The position numbers and the translations under genes are program-made. From Sphaerolaimus hirsutus (Eukaryota; Nematoda; Chromadorea; Monhysterida; Sphaerolaimidae), in assembly GCA_964036195.1 (NCBI GenBank), contig OZ038459.1:21635206-21699205 (forward strand): a DNA stretch of 64,000 nt, read 5' to 3'. The notes beneath the pieces are model-generated. The model worked only from the letters and a program-made list of their open reading frames with translations. It did not search any database and was not told where the DNA came from. Positions 10,935 to 21,137 of this stretch are shown in pieces (the first letter of the stretch is position 1; each line of letters begins with the position of its first letter).

Positions 10935-13900
10935 TTATTTCTCCACCAAGTCTCTGCTGCCTGGGCTCTTGAACCACAAGGGCCCGTCTTTGTCCAATCT
11001 CATTGGTGTGTATTTGTAGCATGTCGCTCCCACTTTTCCTGTCTGATAAATTATGTATGGCTGCACTTCCTTGCATTCCCAAAACATAATTGCTTCTCCA
11101 GCCCATTCTGCATGAACATCCTGTCTTCCCAGCATGGCTCGAATCCCCAATGTTGGATCGATGCGGAAAAGCTGAGTCAACATGTCCAGCTGGTTCTTGC
11201 GAAGTTGACATAGTTGATGCCATACAATCGCAAATTGTGCTTGAGTCATCTCTCTGACTACATGTTGTAGGAACTGAAACTTGGAGTTTCTGTCGTCCAA
11301 TCTGGCATACAATGTTCCACTGATTGTTGACTCTCTTGCCTCCACTATCTTTCCTGGCATTGCCCATTCCACAGGCACATCTTCTCTTCTGTCAAACTGG
11401 ATGAATACACCTCCTTGATCGGTGTAGTATGTGTCTCCCGGAACACATTCTGAACCAATTGGCCTTTTTGTCTTGTTGCTGTGGGAGTATGCTGCTTGCA
11501 ATTTTGACACAATAATTGTCTGGCCAGATATCTCTGATTTAAATCTGCCAATTCTCTCATATGCACATTGATGCTTGAAGTTCTCTGTATCCCACACTGT
11601 GATTCCATAATTGTGGTCTCTGCAATGTCCCATCATGGCTCTGCACTGGCTGAAATCTTGCAAGTCGCTGATTACAGTCTTTCCATCGAGTGAAGCCACG
11701 GTTCCTTCTTCCATGTAGAAGTTACTGACGACATTTTCTTTGTCATGACAACACCATGAATATTCCACATTCAAGGTTTGATTGGTTGTCCACACTCTGG
11801 GCTCCATTTCCACCAAAGGTGTTCCTCTGAACATCTTGTGAATTCTTGCATAGTTACAGGCTACCACGCCAACTTGCTGGTATTTCTCAAAATTGCCTGT
11901 AATGCCTTTCGCTCCCCAAAAACTGGTGTGTGTGATGATTTCTTTGATTCTGATGTAGCATCTGTATGCTTTCTCTTTCTGTGGAATCTGTCTCTGTGCG
12001 TAAAGTGTAACTTTCATTGCCTTGACAAAATTCCTTGGTGGGATATGGCACTGCACTTCTTCAGGAACTGTAAGCGCATGTCCATGTCTCCCACTGGTAC
12101 AAATCTGATACTTCTGGCTTTGTGAGCTGATTACTTGTTCCACAGGATGATCCTTGATTGCATCCTTGAATCTCTCATAAGTCTGCATTTCTCTGACAGA
12201 TTTTGGTGGCCATTCTGAAGGCAAAGGCGGCAATCCATGATGCGCTGCCAATGATGGTGGCCTTACTGTCGAGGTTTCTAGAACGTATGTTCTGGAAAAT
12301 ACTTCGCTGTAAGCCTTGCCGGCTTCTCTCAGCGTTGCTGACTCTGACATGCCTGTCAGCATCAACACCATGCACAGCATTCCAATCACCAAGCTGCTGG
12401 TGGTTGCTGTGGCTTTCCCTGTTGCACTCCTCAGGACTCTATCCGATGCTGAGTTCCTCTGAGCAGGGTTTTGAGCAGGGTTTGGTACAGAGTCTCTGTT
12501 CGAGCTCTGATTTCTGACATGTTTCTGGACAATTGCTGGGTCCAGTAAATCCACTTTGACTGTCACTGCTGTCTCTGGGATATCCATTGTCTTTGAATTG
12601 ATTTCCAGCGGATACAATTGATTGAGTGGTCTGCTGACCACATTTCTGTTGGCAGTTCTGACTTTTGCTGAGCGAATCTGTCCATCTTTGCTGGGTTCTA
12701 ACTGCTCGATGCGACCCATCCTCCATGCACCTCTGGGCATGTTTTCTTCATAAATCAGCACAACTTCATTCACTTTGGGTTCTTGAGTCGCTGTCAATCT
12801 GTCATGCTTGTGCGTCACCTGAGTTCTTTCCCTCAAGCTCGGGATATACTCTTGATGCCACAAGTCCCAGAACTTATCCAAAGTTTGCTGGGTTGTCTCC
12901 CAATATTTCTGCAGTTTCGCTGCGTTATCCATTCTGGGCACAAATTCTCCATCTTTGTCTGCGTCAAACTGTGGTGCTCCAATCTGACCTTCCCCTGTCA
13001 GGAAGTCTTTTGGCGTCAGCACTCTGAGGCTCTTTACATCACCATAGATGTAAGAGATTGGCCTGCTGTTGATCACTGCCTCAACTTCTGGCAGAAGTGT
13101 CAACAATTCTTGCAGGGTTAACATTCTGTGCCCCACAGCTGCCTTGAAATGTTTCTTGGTGATGCCCACCATTCTCTCATAGACTCCTCCCTGCCATGGT
13201 GCCATAGGAGTAGTCATGTTCCACTGGATTTGTTGCTGTGAGCAGTAAGTCTGTACTGCTCCACTTTTGACCATTTCTGACCATTCCTTTCCAGTATTGA
13301 TGGCCTTGTCAGTGCTTGTGCTGAGCACTTTCTCTGTCAATTTGAATTGTGTCGCATTGTCTGAAATCACTGCCTCAGGCTTTCCACGCCTGGCGATGAA
13401 TCTCCTGACTGCGTTCAGGAATTCCTGTGCTGTCATGTCCAGCACACTTTCCAGGTGAACTGCACGCGTCACCATACATGTGAACAAACAGATCCACATT
13501 TTCCTGTGATCTTTGTCCACTTTGTACCAAACTGGTCCCAAATAATCCAAACCCGTGTACTGGAACGGTCTGGCTCTCTGAACTCTGGTTTCTGGTAAAT
13601 CTGGCATTGGTGGAAGCTGGTACGGCTTTGCTCCCAATTTCTTACAGGTTGGGCAGGTTCTGGTCACATTGTAGATCACCCGTCTGCCCTGTGTAATCCA
13701 GTACTTTTGTCTGATCGCTGCCAATGTGTGTTGCACTCCTGCGTGCATCAACTTCTCATGCTGGTCCCTGACGATCAGCTGAGTCACTGTAGCCATTGCT
13801 GGCAACAGTATGAGTGGCACTGTGACCTCCTGTGGGTCAGTATGCTCCATTCTGCTGTGGCACTTCAGGATTCCATCCTGATACATTTGCACATTGAGCC

Positions 13901-16802
13901 ATTTGATCAACTGCTGGTCTGCAGCTGTTTTCTTGCTATTCTGGCTGCCTCTGCTGTGGCCTGTTGCCAGAATCTCTGCCACTCTTTTGTAATGATTTTG
14001 TTGCGTCACTTTGATCCAATATTTCAATGCAATCTCTCTCTCTTCAATACTGATAATTCCCTGTGGTTTCATTGTACCACAGATACTTTTCATGATTTCT
14101 GACAATCCATTCTGACTGTCATTTTTGCTGCGCTTTTTGTGCATTTGTCGCACAAATCTCATCACGTATACTGTTGCATCCAGTAACTTTGTCAGTGATG
14201 AGAATCTCTGAATCTCAATTCCCAATGGGTTGCTTTGCTTGCTTTCATCAGCTTGCTCATTGCTGGCATCTGGGTCACTGGCCACTTGCTGGGTGGCGCC
14301 CAGGTAAATTGGACTGGCTTTTGGGAACTTGAGCTCTTCTTTCTTGATTTCTGCCATTACTTCTGGCGTAACTGGCTCCACTTTCGGCTCTGGCCATTCT
14401 CCAGTCATTAGCCATTCTGGTCCCTTCCACCACAGGTTACTGCCTTCCAATTCTGACATATTCATGCCTCTTGTGGCCATGTCAGCTGGGTTCTCCAGTC
14501 CTGCGATGTGTCTAATGTGCATGTTCTCTGTCTCACTCAGAATTTTCCTGATTTCATCCAATCTGTTCTTGACAAAACATGCCAGTGGCTTCGCTGTTGT
14601 TAGCCACTTCAAACAACAGGTTGAATCTGACCATACAACTGTTTGACTGAATTTGACGTCCTTGAGCTCTTTGTGAATAAACTTTGACATTCTGCTGCCG
14701 ATCAACATTGCTAACAATTCCAGCCGTGGAATTGTCACTTCTGGTTTCTTTGGAGCTAGTCTCAATCTGGAGTACAGCAGGCTTGATGTGCCGCTGTCAT
14801 TTTCCGTTTTCTGGCATATGTATGCCGCTGCGCTGTATGCCATTGCTGAGGCATCAACGAAAATGTGCAGTTGTGCATCTGCACCACTCTGATAATTGAA
14901 ATTTCTATTGAACTTGATCTGTCCAACCTTGAGCAATTCTATCTCTAATTGCTGCCAAATTGCTATCTGTTTCTCAGACAGGGGAGTATCCCATTCTTTG
15001 GCACTTGGTCCTGAATGCCATAACGTTTGCAAAAATCTCTTTGCTGGCAGTAGGACAGGACTGACGAGTCCCATTGGATCAAAACATCCCGCAGTCACCT
15101 TCGCAACTGTCCTTTTCGTGGGAAGTTTGATTTTCTGGTCAGTTTCTGATAATTGTGATTGCTGGACTGTCTTTGGCGTTTTCAGCCACATCTGGTCGCT
15201 TTCTGTGTCCCATTTCATTCCTAGGACTGTTGTGACAATTTCCTTGGCTACATCTGACTCTGCCAATTGCCAAGTAAAGTTCTTATTGTTGCTGTTCCAT
15301 TCTCTCAGATTCATCTGTGCCTCTGTGAACAGCACTTTGGATTCCTGGTACAATTCGATTGCTTTCTGCTCTGTGTCCACACTGAGGATCAAATTATCCA
15401 CATACAGATTTTCATCGATCAATTTTGCATTTTCTGTGCCAGCTTGATTCAGGTGGTATCTGACTGTCATCGCCAGCAGCGCTGGGCTGCAGATTATACC
15501 AAATGGTACTCTGGCAAATCTGTAAATCTGAATGTTGTCCTCCATGGATGGTTTCGTGGGATCCTTGTACCAGAGAAATCTTGTCACATCTCTGTCACTG
15601 TCCTGCAGACTAATCTGCAGAAACGCTTTCTCTATGTCTGCGACGAGTGCAATTCCATGCAATCGGAATCGCATCAGCATCCCTACCAGCTGTGGTAGTA
15701 TAACTGGACCGCGGTACATGCACTCATTCAAGCTTGGCATGCCTGGCGGTTTCGCTGAGGCATCATATACCTCTCTGACCTTTGTGGTAGTTTTCTCTGG
15801 CGTTATCACTGGTTGATGAGGCAATATATGGAATTTTCTGCCATCCATAATATCCTCTTGGACTTTCTCAATCACTCCTTGCTCCTCTTGTGCTTTCATG
15901 ATTGCCTGAATTTTCTCCAGTAATTCTGGGTCTCTCTTGAGCCTGTTGGTGAGGTATCTGAACCTTTTGAACGCCATTGCTTTGTTATCTGGGAGTTCAT
16001 GCAAATTCGGTTTGTACATGAACTTTACAGAGTACCGTCCATCTGGGTTTCTCTGTACACTCTCATTAAATTGCTTTATGGCCTCATCATCCTCGACGAG
16101 GTCTGGCTGGTCCATTATGCCAATGGTATCCAGTCTATCCATGTCTTTGACATTCGGTACAGGAGCAATTGACAACGGTGCTTCCTCGTACCACTTTTCT
16201 CTCTGAATTTGATGCACAATTGTGTTGACCACCACCGGATATGCACCATCCGTGGTCCATTGATTTCTGTTGCTCGTCAGCTGCCCACCTCCCATCAGCA
16301 ATCCCAATTCTGATGGAATGACATACAATCCTGACGGAAGTCTGGTGGTGCTGGTGTTTCTGGACATCAAGTCCCAGAAATAATTCAAGCCCACTATAAT
16401 GTCTGGCTTGAACTTGCACTCTGTCCCTTTTTCCTTGGGAACTCTGTCTGCAAAGTAACTCTCATCCGGGAAGTACTTCTGCAGGTACTTTTCGTCCTGT
16501 TCTGACACAGGCACCTTGACTTGTTCTGTGGTCAACGTCGGGACCACATCAGCCACCATATCAACTTTCTGGCCATTTCTAAGCCGCATTCTGAATTCCA
16601 CTTGCTGTACTACTTTATAGTGCGGCTTTTCATTTCTGAATGTGTACACCTGGATGTGGTGTTCACCTGTACTCTTCAAATTGAGTTTCTTGGCCACTTT
16701 CTCTGACATGTATGTTTCCCTGGGATCCTGTGTCCAGGAACGCTTGAATCTGTAGTGGTGGCTGTTCAGGCTCCATCTCTGTATCCATTTCTGAAGCCTC
16801 AA
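10935..16802 (-). CDS. pol: BEL/Pao polyprotein: protease C-half, RT, RNase H, integrase, envelope-like N-part
   Basis: 1955 codons. Approximate residues: protease C-terminal half 25-170; reverse transcriptase 250-540 with VADIEKAFLQI near 380 and the catalytic box as YVDN (not YVDD) near 466; RNase H with FVDASA near 650, the IPRLELLAML box and WSDST near 725; integrase zinc finger (H-x4-H...C-x2-C) near 1015-1050; DDE residues in GLDYLG (about 1085), SDNATQF (about 1147) and GGVYERMVG (about 1205); a DUF5641-like integrase tail near 1350-1400. After about residue 1470 a hydrophobic segment resembling a signal peptide starts a Cys-containing ectodomain-like region that runs to the TAA. The frame starts out of phase with gag; the annotated ATG at 16802 is only the first in frame, since the protease active site lies in the gag frame. 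Confidence 0.93.
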   Translation of the reverse strand: MRLQKWIQRWSLNSHHYRFKRSWTQDPRETYMSEKVAKKLNLKSTGEHHIQVYTFRNEKPHYKVVQQVEFRMRLRNGQKVDMVADVVPTLTTEQVKVPVSEQDEKYLQKYFPDESYFADRVPKEKGTECKFKPDIIVGLNYFWDLMSRNTSTTRLPSGLYVIPSELGLLMGGGQLTSNRNQWTTDGAYPVVVNTIVHQIQREKWYEEAPLSIAPVPNVKDMDRLDTIGIMDQPDLVEDDEAIKQFNESVQRNPDGRYSVKFMYKPNLHELPDNKAMAFKRFRYLTNRLKRDPELLEKIQAIMKAQEEQGVIEKVQEDIMDGRKFHILPHQPVITPEKTTTKVREVYDASAKPPGMPSLNECMYRGPVILPQLVGMLMRFRLHGIALVADIEKAFLQISLQDSDRDVTRFLWYKDPTKPSMEDNIQIYRFARVPFGIICSPALLAMTVRYHLNQAGTENAKLIDENLYVDNLILSVDTEQKAIELYQESKVLFTEAQMNLREWNSNNKNFTWQLAESDVAKEIVTTVLGMKWDTESDQMWLKTPKTVQQSQLSETDQKIKLPTKRTVAKVTAGCFDPMGLVSPVLLPAKRFLQTLWHSGPSAKEWDTPLSEKQIAIWQQLEIELLKVGQIKFNRNFNYQSGADAQLHIFVDASAMAYSAAAYICQKTENDSGTSSLLYSRLRLAPKKPEVTIPRLELLAMLIGSRMSKFIHKELKDVKFSQTVVWSDSTCCLKWLTTAKPLACFVKNRLDEIRKILSETENMHIRHIAGLENPADMATRGMNMSELEGSNLWWKGPEWLMTGEWPEPKVEPVTPEVMAEIKKEELKFPKASPIYLGATQQVASDPDASNEQADESKQSNPLGIEIQRFSSLTKLLDATVYVMRFVRQMHKKRSKNDSQNGLSEIMKSICGTMKPQGIISIEEREIALKYWIKVTQQNHYKRVAEILATGHSRGSQNSKKTAADQQLIKWLNVQMYQDGILKCHSRMEHTDPQEVTVPLILLPAMATVTQLIVRDQHEKLMHAGVQHTLAAIRQKYWITQGRRVIYNVTRTCPTCKKLGAKPYQLPPMPDLPETRVQRARPFQYTGLDYLGPVWYKVDKDHRKMWICLFTCMVTRAVHLESVLDMTAQEFLNAVRRFIARRGKPEAVISDNATQFKLTEKVLSTSTDKAINTGKEWSEMVKSGAVQTYCSQQQIQWNMTTPMAPWQGGVYERMVGITKKHFKAAVGHRMLTLQELLTLLPEVEAVINSRPISYIYGDVKSLRVLTPKDFLTGEGQIGAPQFDADKDGEFVPRMDNAAKLQKYWETTQQTLDKFWDLWHQEYIPSLRERTQVTHKHDRLTATQEPKVNEVVLIYEENMPRGAWRMGRIEQLEPSKDGQIRSAKVRTANRNVVSRPLNQLYPLEINSKTMDIPETAVTVKVDLLDPAIVQKHVRNQSSNRDSVPNPAQNPAQRNSASDRVLRSATGKATATTSSLVIGMLCMVLMLTGMSESATLREAGKAYSEVFSRTYVLETSTVRPPSLAAHHGLPPLPSEWPPKSVREMQTYERFKDAIKDHPVEQVISSQSQKYQICTSGRHGHALTVPEEVQCHIPPRNFVKAMKVTLYAQRQIPQKEKAYRCYIRIKEIITHTSFWGAKGITGNFEKYQQVGVVACNYARIHKMFRGTPLVEMEPRVWTTNQTLNVEYSWCCHDKENVVSNFYMEEGTVASLDGKTVISDLQDFSQCRAMMGHCRDHNYGITVWDTENFKHQCAYERIGRFKSEISGQTIIVSKLQAAYSHSNKTKRPIGSECVPGDTYYTDQGGVFIQFDRREDVPVEWAMPGKIVEARESTISGTLYARLDDRNSKFQFLQHVVREMTQAQFAIVWHQLCQLRKNQLDMLTQLFRIDPTLGIRAMLGRQDVHAEWAGEAIMFWECKEVQPYIIYQTGKVGATCYKYTPMRLDKDGPLWFKSPGSRDLVEK

Positions 16803-17988
16803 TCACGGTTCTGGCTGTCATCAACATTGACATATTCCTGTTTACTGACAGGTTCACTGACGTATTCTGTTGCTTTGTATTTGGTTCTGTAACCACTGTG
16901 CTGGATATGGTTTCTGTCTCTACCACTTCTGGTCCAGCTTCTTCCACAGTGACACAATTCACTGTGGCCTTTCTCTGTTGGCTCTGTGCTGGTCGACCGA
17001 CCGTCGGCACAGACTTTCTGCCATTGTTTACTGATTGCTGGCCATTCTGTTGACCATTCGCTCTGAATGCTGGAATTTGCCGTCCAGCGTTTCCATTGCC
17101 ATTGTAACCAAATTTCTCTGGGCACACCGCAGTGTGGTGCCTATTGGACTTGCAATAGAAGCAACTTCTCGTAAATTGACATTGATTCATGTAATGCCCT
17201 TTCTGCAGGCATCTCAGGCATCGCTCTGCCTTTGACAAAATCACTCTCCTTTCTCTGGCAGTTTTGAACTTTGGACACTTATCATTAAAGTGTAATTGCT
17301 GTGTGTCATTGCAAAACACACACGGCCTCCCAGGATTCATGAATCCAGCCTGTGGTGCACTCTGACCATTCTGGATCACAGACATGCTCCCTGTGCTGGT
17401 CCTTGGGTTCTCTGGCCCTCTGAATCGATTCCCATTGCCTTGGAATCGATTATTGAATTGCTGTGCGCGTGGATTATTCCCGAATCCCTGGCGCAATTGC
17501 TGAACTGGTGCCTCAGTTTGCTGTGCATGCTGTACAGCCTCACTGAGCGCTAGCTGCTTGCCAAACAGCTTTCTGAATATCTCCACCATCAAGGCTTCCT
17601 CAGTTCCCTGTTCCTTCTGGATTTCTCTGAGAACCTCGGGTGGCACTTTCTGTTGCAGCTGGCTCAACAGCATTGGATGCTCCACTGATTCTCCCAGTGA
17701 CTCTAACTGCTGGAGCAGCCTTTCAATTGCATCAAACAAAATTCTCATATCCTGACAGGTATTCCTGGCCTGTCGCAGCTTCATGATATTACTCATCAGC
17801 GTGTTTCTGACCACAACTGGCTGGTCATATCTTTTCTTGAGCATTGCAATTGCTGGTGCATAATTCTCTGCGGTCACACTCAATCCACTGATCATGCCAA
17901 ATGCTGAGCCTTTCAGCAAGCTCCTCAAGTATGAGAACTTGGCAATGTCCTCCAAATCTGTTCGATTATGGATGTGGGATTCGAACAT
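16663..17988 (-). CDS. gag: BEL gag C-terminal part with zinc knuckles and protease active site
   Basis: 441 codons in the same frame as the upstream gag piece (17998-18594), from which only an in-frame TAA separates it. The N-terminal part belongs to the DUF1759 capsid-like region of BEL gag. Two CCHC knuckles follow near residues 245-285 (CLRCLQKGHYMNQC and CFYCKSNRHHTAVC), preceded by a further Cys/His cluster. The last 25 residues contain the aspartic protease active-site triad in FLDTGSQ, after which the frame wanders while the rest of the protease continues in the pol frame. The overlap with pol is about 140 bp. The ATG used here is internal to gag. Confidence 0.88.
   Translation of the reverse strand: MFESHIHNRTDLEDIAKFSYLRSLLKGSAFGMISGLSVTAENYAPAIAMLKKRYDQPVVVRNTLMSNIMKLRQARNTCQDMRILFDAIERLLQQLESLGESVEHPMLLSQLQQKVPPEVLREIQKEQGTEEALMVEIFRKLFGKQLALSEAVQHAQQTEAPVQQLRQGFGNNPRAQQFNNRFQGNGNRFRGPENPRTSTGSMSVIQNGQSAPQAGFMNPGRPCVFCNDTQQLHFNDKCPKFKTARERRVILSKAERCLRCLQKGHYMNQCQFTRSCFYCKSNRHHTAVCPEKFGYNGNGNAGRQIPAFRANGQQNGQQSVNNGRKSVPTVGRPAQSQQRKATVNCVTVEEAGPEVVETETISSTVVTEPNTKQQNTSVNLSVNRNMSMLMTARTVIEASEMDTEMEPEQPPLQIQAFLDTGSQGNIHVRESGQETQFEEYR
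16718..16745 (-). other. Frameshift inside the BEL protease
   Basis: The protease motif DTGSQ is read in the gag frame, while the continuation (MSEKVAKKLNL and onwards) is in the pol frame; the switch falls in the short stretch around TCCCAGGGAAAC (minus strand). Most BEL elements have a single gag-pol frame, so a single-base indel in this copy is the simplest reading. No canonical slippery heptamer is visible at the junction. Confidence 0.75.
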
Positions 17989-17997
17989 TTGCCACCA

Positions 17998-18594
17998 TTA
18001 TCGAAATTTGACAATTTCCCCAGTAAACTGTTCCACTTCCAGTTTCTGTAATTTGACGCTCTTTGCTGTGGTTGCATTGGTTGAACTGGCCCCTGGAGCA
18101 GCTCCCTGAGCTGTCAGAGCCATCTGGGCAGCCATCTGCTGTATGAATGCTGTATTGACTTCATACATGGTATTTCCGCTCTGTTGCTGGATCATGTCTT
18201 GCAACTCTTCGATGTATACATTCATGGCTGCAACTTTCTGTGTCACCAAGTCTGACATATTTGCATATTCTTCATATGAGTCTTGGTATATCTTCTGTTC
18301 TTGTTCCATCTGGTCGGGTTCGTCAATGTCCTTGACGACATCCCTCCATGCGTCAAATTGAGTTCTCACTGCAGTCATTGCACTTTCCAATTTTGCACCT
18401 TCCTGTTTGATAGATGCAATCACTCTTCTCATTTCTGTTCTCTTCTCTTCCTTTGTTGCTCCCGCAAATATCTCTGGGTCATATTTGGCATATTCTCTTG
18501 CTAATCTGCTGTCCACCCTGTGCTTTGCCGGCCCCAGGGTCTTTCTGATGTGACCCGTTGGTGAAACCATTTTTGCTGATGAATTTTCTTTCAC
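17998..18594 (-). CDS. gag: BEL gag N-terminal part (ends at in-frame TAA)
   Basis: 198 codons from an ATG at 18594, the first good start after the leader, ending at TAA (17998-18000). The frame continues without shift into the 441-codon piece, so this is one gag gene interrupted by a nonsense codon just after VEQFTGEIVKF. The product is basic at its N terminus, then helical and acidic (a predicted coiled coil between about residues 45 and 140), as in other BEL gag proteins that assemble the intracellular particle. Translation here would make only the N-terminal domain. Confidence 0.85.
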   Translation of the reverse strand: MKENSSAKMVSPTGHIRKTLGPAKHRVDSRLAREYAKYDPEIFAGATKEEKRTEMRRVIASIKQEGAKLESAMTAVRTQFDAWRDVVKDIDEPDQMEQEQKIYQDSYEEYANMSDLVTQKVAAMNVYIEELQDMIQQQSGNTMYEVNTAFIQQMAAQMALTAQGAAPGASSTNATTAKSVKLQKLEVEQFTGEIVKFR

Positions 18595-19803
18595 TGTTTC
18601 TTTTTATAGTGCGTCTCCTGTGACGCCTGTGACGCTTCTCTGCGTCTTTCTGTGTAGTGCTCTGTGCACCACGGATTTGTTGTGCCACGCACAATACCAA
18701 TGCAGTCCTACAGGCCCCTGACGTGTTCTCACGCGTTGACCTTTACTGCACTGGCACCAGGTGTGTTCCTAAAGCCCCTGACGTGATTATTTACACGCGT
18801 TGACTTCAACACACCGGTCAAATCCACCTGGACAATAAACAATTTATTTGCCCAGCAGTGTGCGCCCAAAGAGGGTCCGTACACACTCGTTCTGAGCGCT
18901 CCGGCGCTCTTTCTGGCACGCCTGTGTGCCTTGTGACCACGCCGGCCACTTGCTTTCCTGAGTGGCTCCTGTGCCGCTGTGCGCAGTGCTGCGCTTGCCG
19001 TGTCACCTGTGACACGTTTCTGTGCACTCTGGTGCACTTTCTGATTCTGGGCAGTGTTTCTTTACACTGCTCTGCAATTGCGCCTGTGCAATGCAGTATT
19101 CTGGCACTTTTGTGCTGTCTGATCTGATGGTACCGAGCAGGCACAGCGTGTATATTTGATGGGAGCTCCGCAAAGCCCCTACACGCTACCAAGTATCCTA
19201 ATACTTGGTTTTCAAATCCACTCTCTGTCAGCTACAGCCCTCTGTCAGCTACAGCCCTTTGTACACTGATACCCCTACTTTTGCACTTCCGAGGTATGAG
19301 TCCACTCTTACCCAGTGGAGCGAGGGACCTCCGCGAATGCCCAAAAAACAGCCCTTTGACTAGTGTGGCTCTGTGGCGATCCTGTCTCCGTCAGGTCACC
19401 CTCCCTTGGCATAGGAAGGACGTGCGAGCGGTCACTGGCGTCCGGATGTCCAGGAGCGGAGCGTCCAGCGAAAGTTTGACCACCGTCCGACAATGACTCC
19501 TTGTCAAATGCCGGTGCCGCTCAGCGTCTAGCACCTTGCCAGAACACTGGTGAAAGCTGCCTGAAATCCTGACAGGCTTGTCAGAACTCCAGTGTCCTCC
19601 GCGCGTGAGCGTAGAACCGCTCCCAGGATGTAGACAGGAGTGCCGTGACTTTGGCACAATGCTGTCTGCAAATCAATAGCCAACGCTCAGCCAAGGCCAA
19701 TTGATGTTCAGCAGGACTTTTGAAGTTCTGCCAACTGCCGCACAATGTCCGTTCCGGATTGGTGATAGCACAATGTCATGCAATCACCCTGCTCGCTGCG
19801 CCA
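18595..19803 (-). other. BEL leader (5' UTR) between LTR and gag
   Basis: About 1.2 kb of moderately GC-rich sequence lies between the 5' LTR and gag. It is full of Cys/Thr/Arg-coding frames on both strands that have no family resemblance and are not called. Words such as CTGTGAC and GACGC recur. The packaging signal would be expected here but cannot be located by eye. Confidence 0.6.
19784..19803 (-). other. BEL primer-binding site
   Basis: Immediately inside the 5' LTR, the minus strand reads TGGCGCAGCGAGCAGGG. Its complement ends in GCGCCA and looks like the 3' acceptor end of a eukaryotic serine tRNA. The tRNA identity is from recall and should be treated as probable. Confidence 0.6.
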
Positions 19804-21127
19804 TGTGATGAAGCTACCGAAGTCAGCGTCTTCTACCACCGAATCCGGCAACTCCAAGACCGTAGTGAGAAACGGCCTTTAGAGTGGTTGATTTCCCGTT
19901 GTAGCCGAACATCCACTTGTCGACAGCCAAGTTGAGTTTATTTTGTGGTTGCGTGTTGAAAAGGGGTTTCAAGATTGTTTCAGGTACTTTATTTCGATCA
20001 GATACAGCGTGTTACAAAAGCGCAAAGCCTAGCGAGCTTCCTAGTCGAAGTTTCTATCGCTAGCTTATTTTGTTCACTTGGGGTGGGTCCGCAGACTGAA
20101 GTAAAAACTTCCAAAATAGCTAAGACACGGAAATCATGTATAGAAAAACAGCTACAGTAATTTCCTAATACAAATACACAAATAAACCACAAATATAACA
20201 ATAAGACACATTTGACCGAAACAGTTGGCTTATTCTATGCGTGCATACATTCAAATACTTATGGTAAAGAAATACCAAGTACAAATTGGGCTAATGGAAA
20301 AACTATTAATCTTGAGAGGCGCAAAGTCGGCAAACTCGGCCGATTTACTAATTTGCTTCAATTTGTCAGAAAACATTGACGCACATTGGAACTAATATAA
20401 TAGGGTTTGAAAACTGTAAATAGTAGTGCAAATGTTCCTAATGACGCAAATAGAACAAAGTATATTCAACACAATAATAGTAATCACTTCCTGGAAACGT
20501 ATACTTCATAATTGGCAAATTGGGACTTATTCAAGGTAAATGGGTATATTGATTGAGCAGGGTTTATAATACATTCTTAGGTATAATTTGAGCAGGGTAT
20601 TTCCGTGAATGTCAAGTGAATATAAATATAAATAGTGAGCAAGGTTAATATAATTATACCTACGCGAAGGGCTTTGATAAATACGTACAGTAAATGCCAG
20701 TTGCACACAGGGCACTATTTCTCTATTAGGACGTTGGCCTAAGTAAATACGTAGCACATAAATATTTACAAGTTTTGACTTTCCCAAATTGCAAGTAAAC
20801 CATGTAAATGTATATATAATAATGATCAGAAAATTACGGCGAGTTGAATGAGCCTAATTTCATGTTAATACACCTAATAATAACTTATTTGACCTTTTAA
20901 CCTAAATATTCCACATAAATGTTTCGATAACTTATAAAACACTTTCCTAATTAAACTTTCTCCATGGATAAATAATATAGTGCAGGAAATATATTTTGAT
21001 ATTTTGCGTGGTAAATAAATATAGTGCATGAAAAGCAAAATAGTGCAAATAAGTAAATGTGCGAATATGAGCCTAACTATCAATTCTCTGTATTTCTTTA
21101 TCCATCCATTTTGCCACGGTCAGCACA
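19804..21127 (-). repeat. BEL 5' LTR
   Basis: The upstream LTR on the minus strand; starts TGTGCTGACC at 21127 and ends CATCACA at 19804, followed at once by the primer-binding site. The copy CATGG at 21128-21132 is the matching target duplication. The small frames inside both LTRs are identical shadows and are not genes. Confidence 0.95.
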
Positions 21128-21137
21128 CATGGAGCTT

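Larger units (their letters stand above)
8489..21127 (-). mobile_element. Complete BEL/Pao LTR retrotransposon (12.6 kb)
   Basis: Two direct 1324-bp repeats (8489-9812 and 19804-21127) flank gag, protease, RT, RNase H, integrase and an envelope-like region read on the minus strand. The 5-bp target duplication CATGG flanks the whole unit (8484-8488 and 21128-21132). I count roughly eight differences between the LTRs (about 0.6%), so the insertion is young. Domain order gag-PR-RT-RH-IN with two CCHC knuckles and the IN tail type is that of BEL/Pao (Belpaoviridae). Three lesions are visible: in-frame TAA at 17998-18000, a frameshift in the protease near 16730, and in-frame TAA at 10935-10937. 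As assembled it is non-autonomous unless these are sequencing errors or recoding sites. Confidence 0.95.

Noticed and set aside
10935..17998. Reassigned TAA codon (alternative genetic code)
   Set aside because: Two in-frame TAA codons in one element are better explained by mutation; TAA, TAG and TGA all end other frames normally here.
10782..18594. Many plus-strand frames of 60-180 codons across the BEL element
   Set aside because: Antisense shadows of gag, pol and env; no independent support.
19784..19803. tRNA gene
   Set aside because: Only the acceptor-like complement is present, at the primer-binding position; no cloverleaf. No other tRNA gene was recognised by eye.
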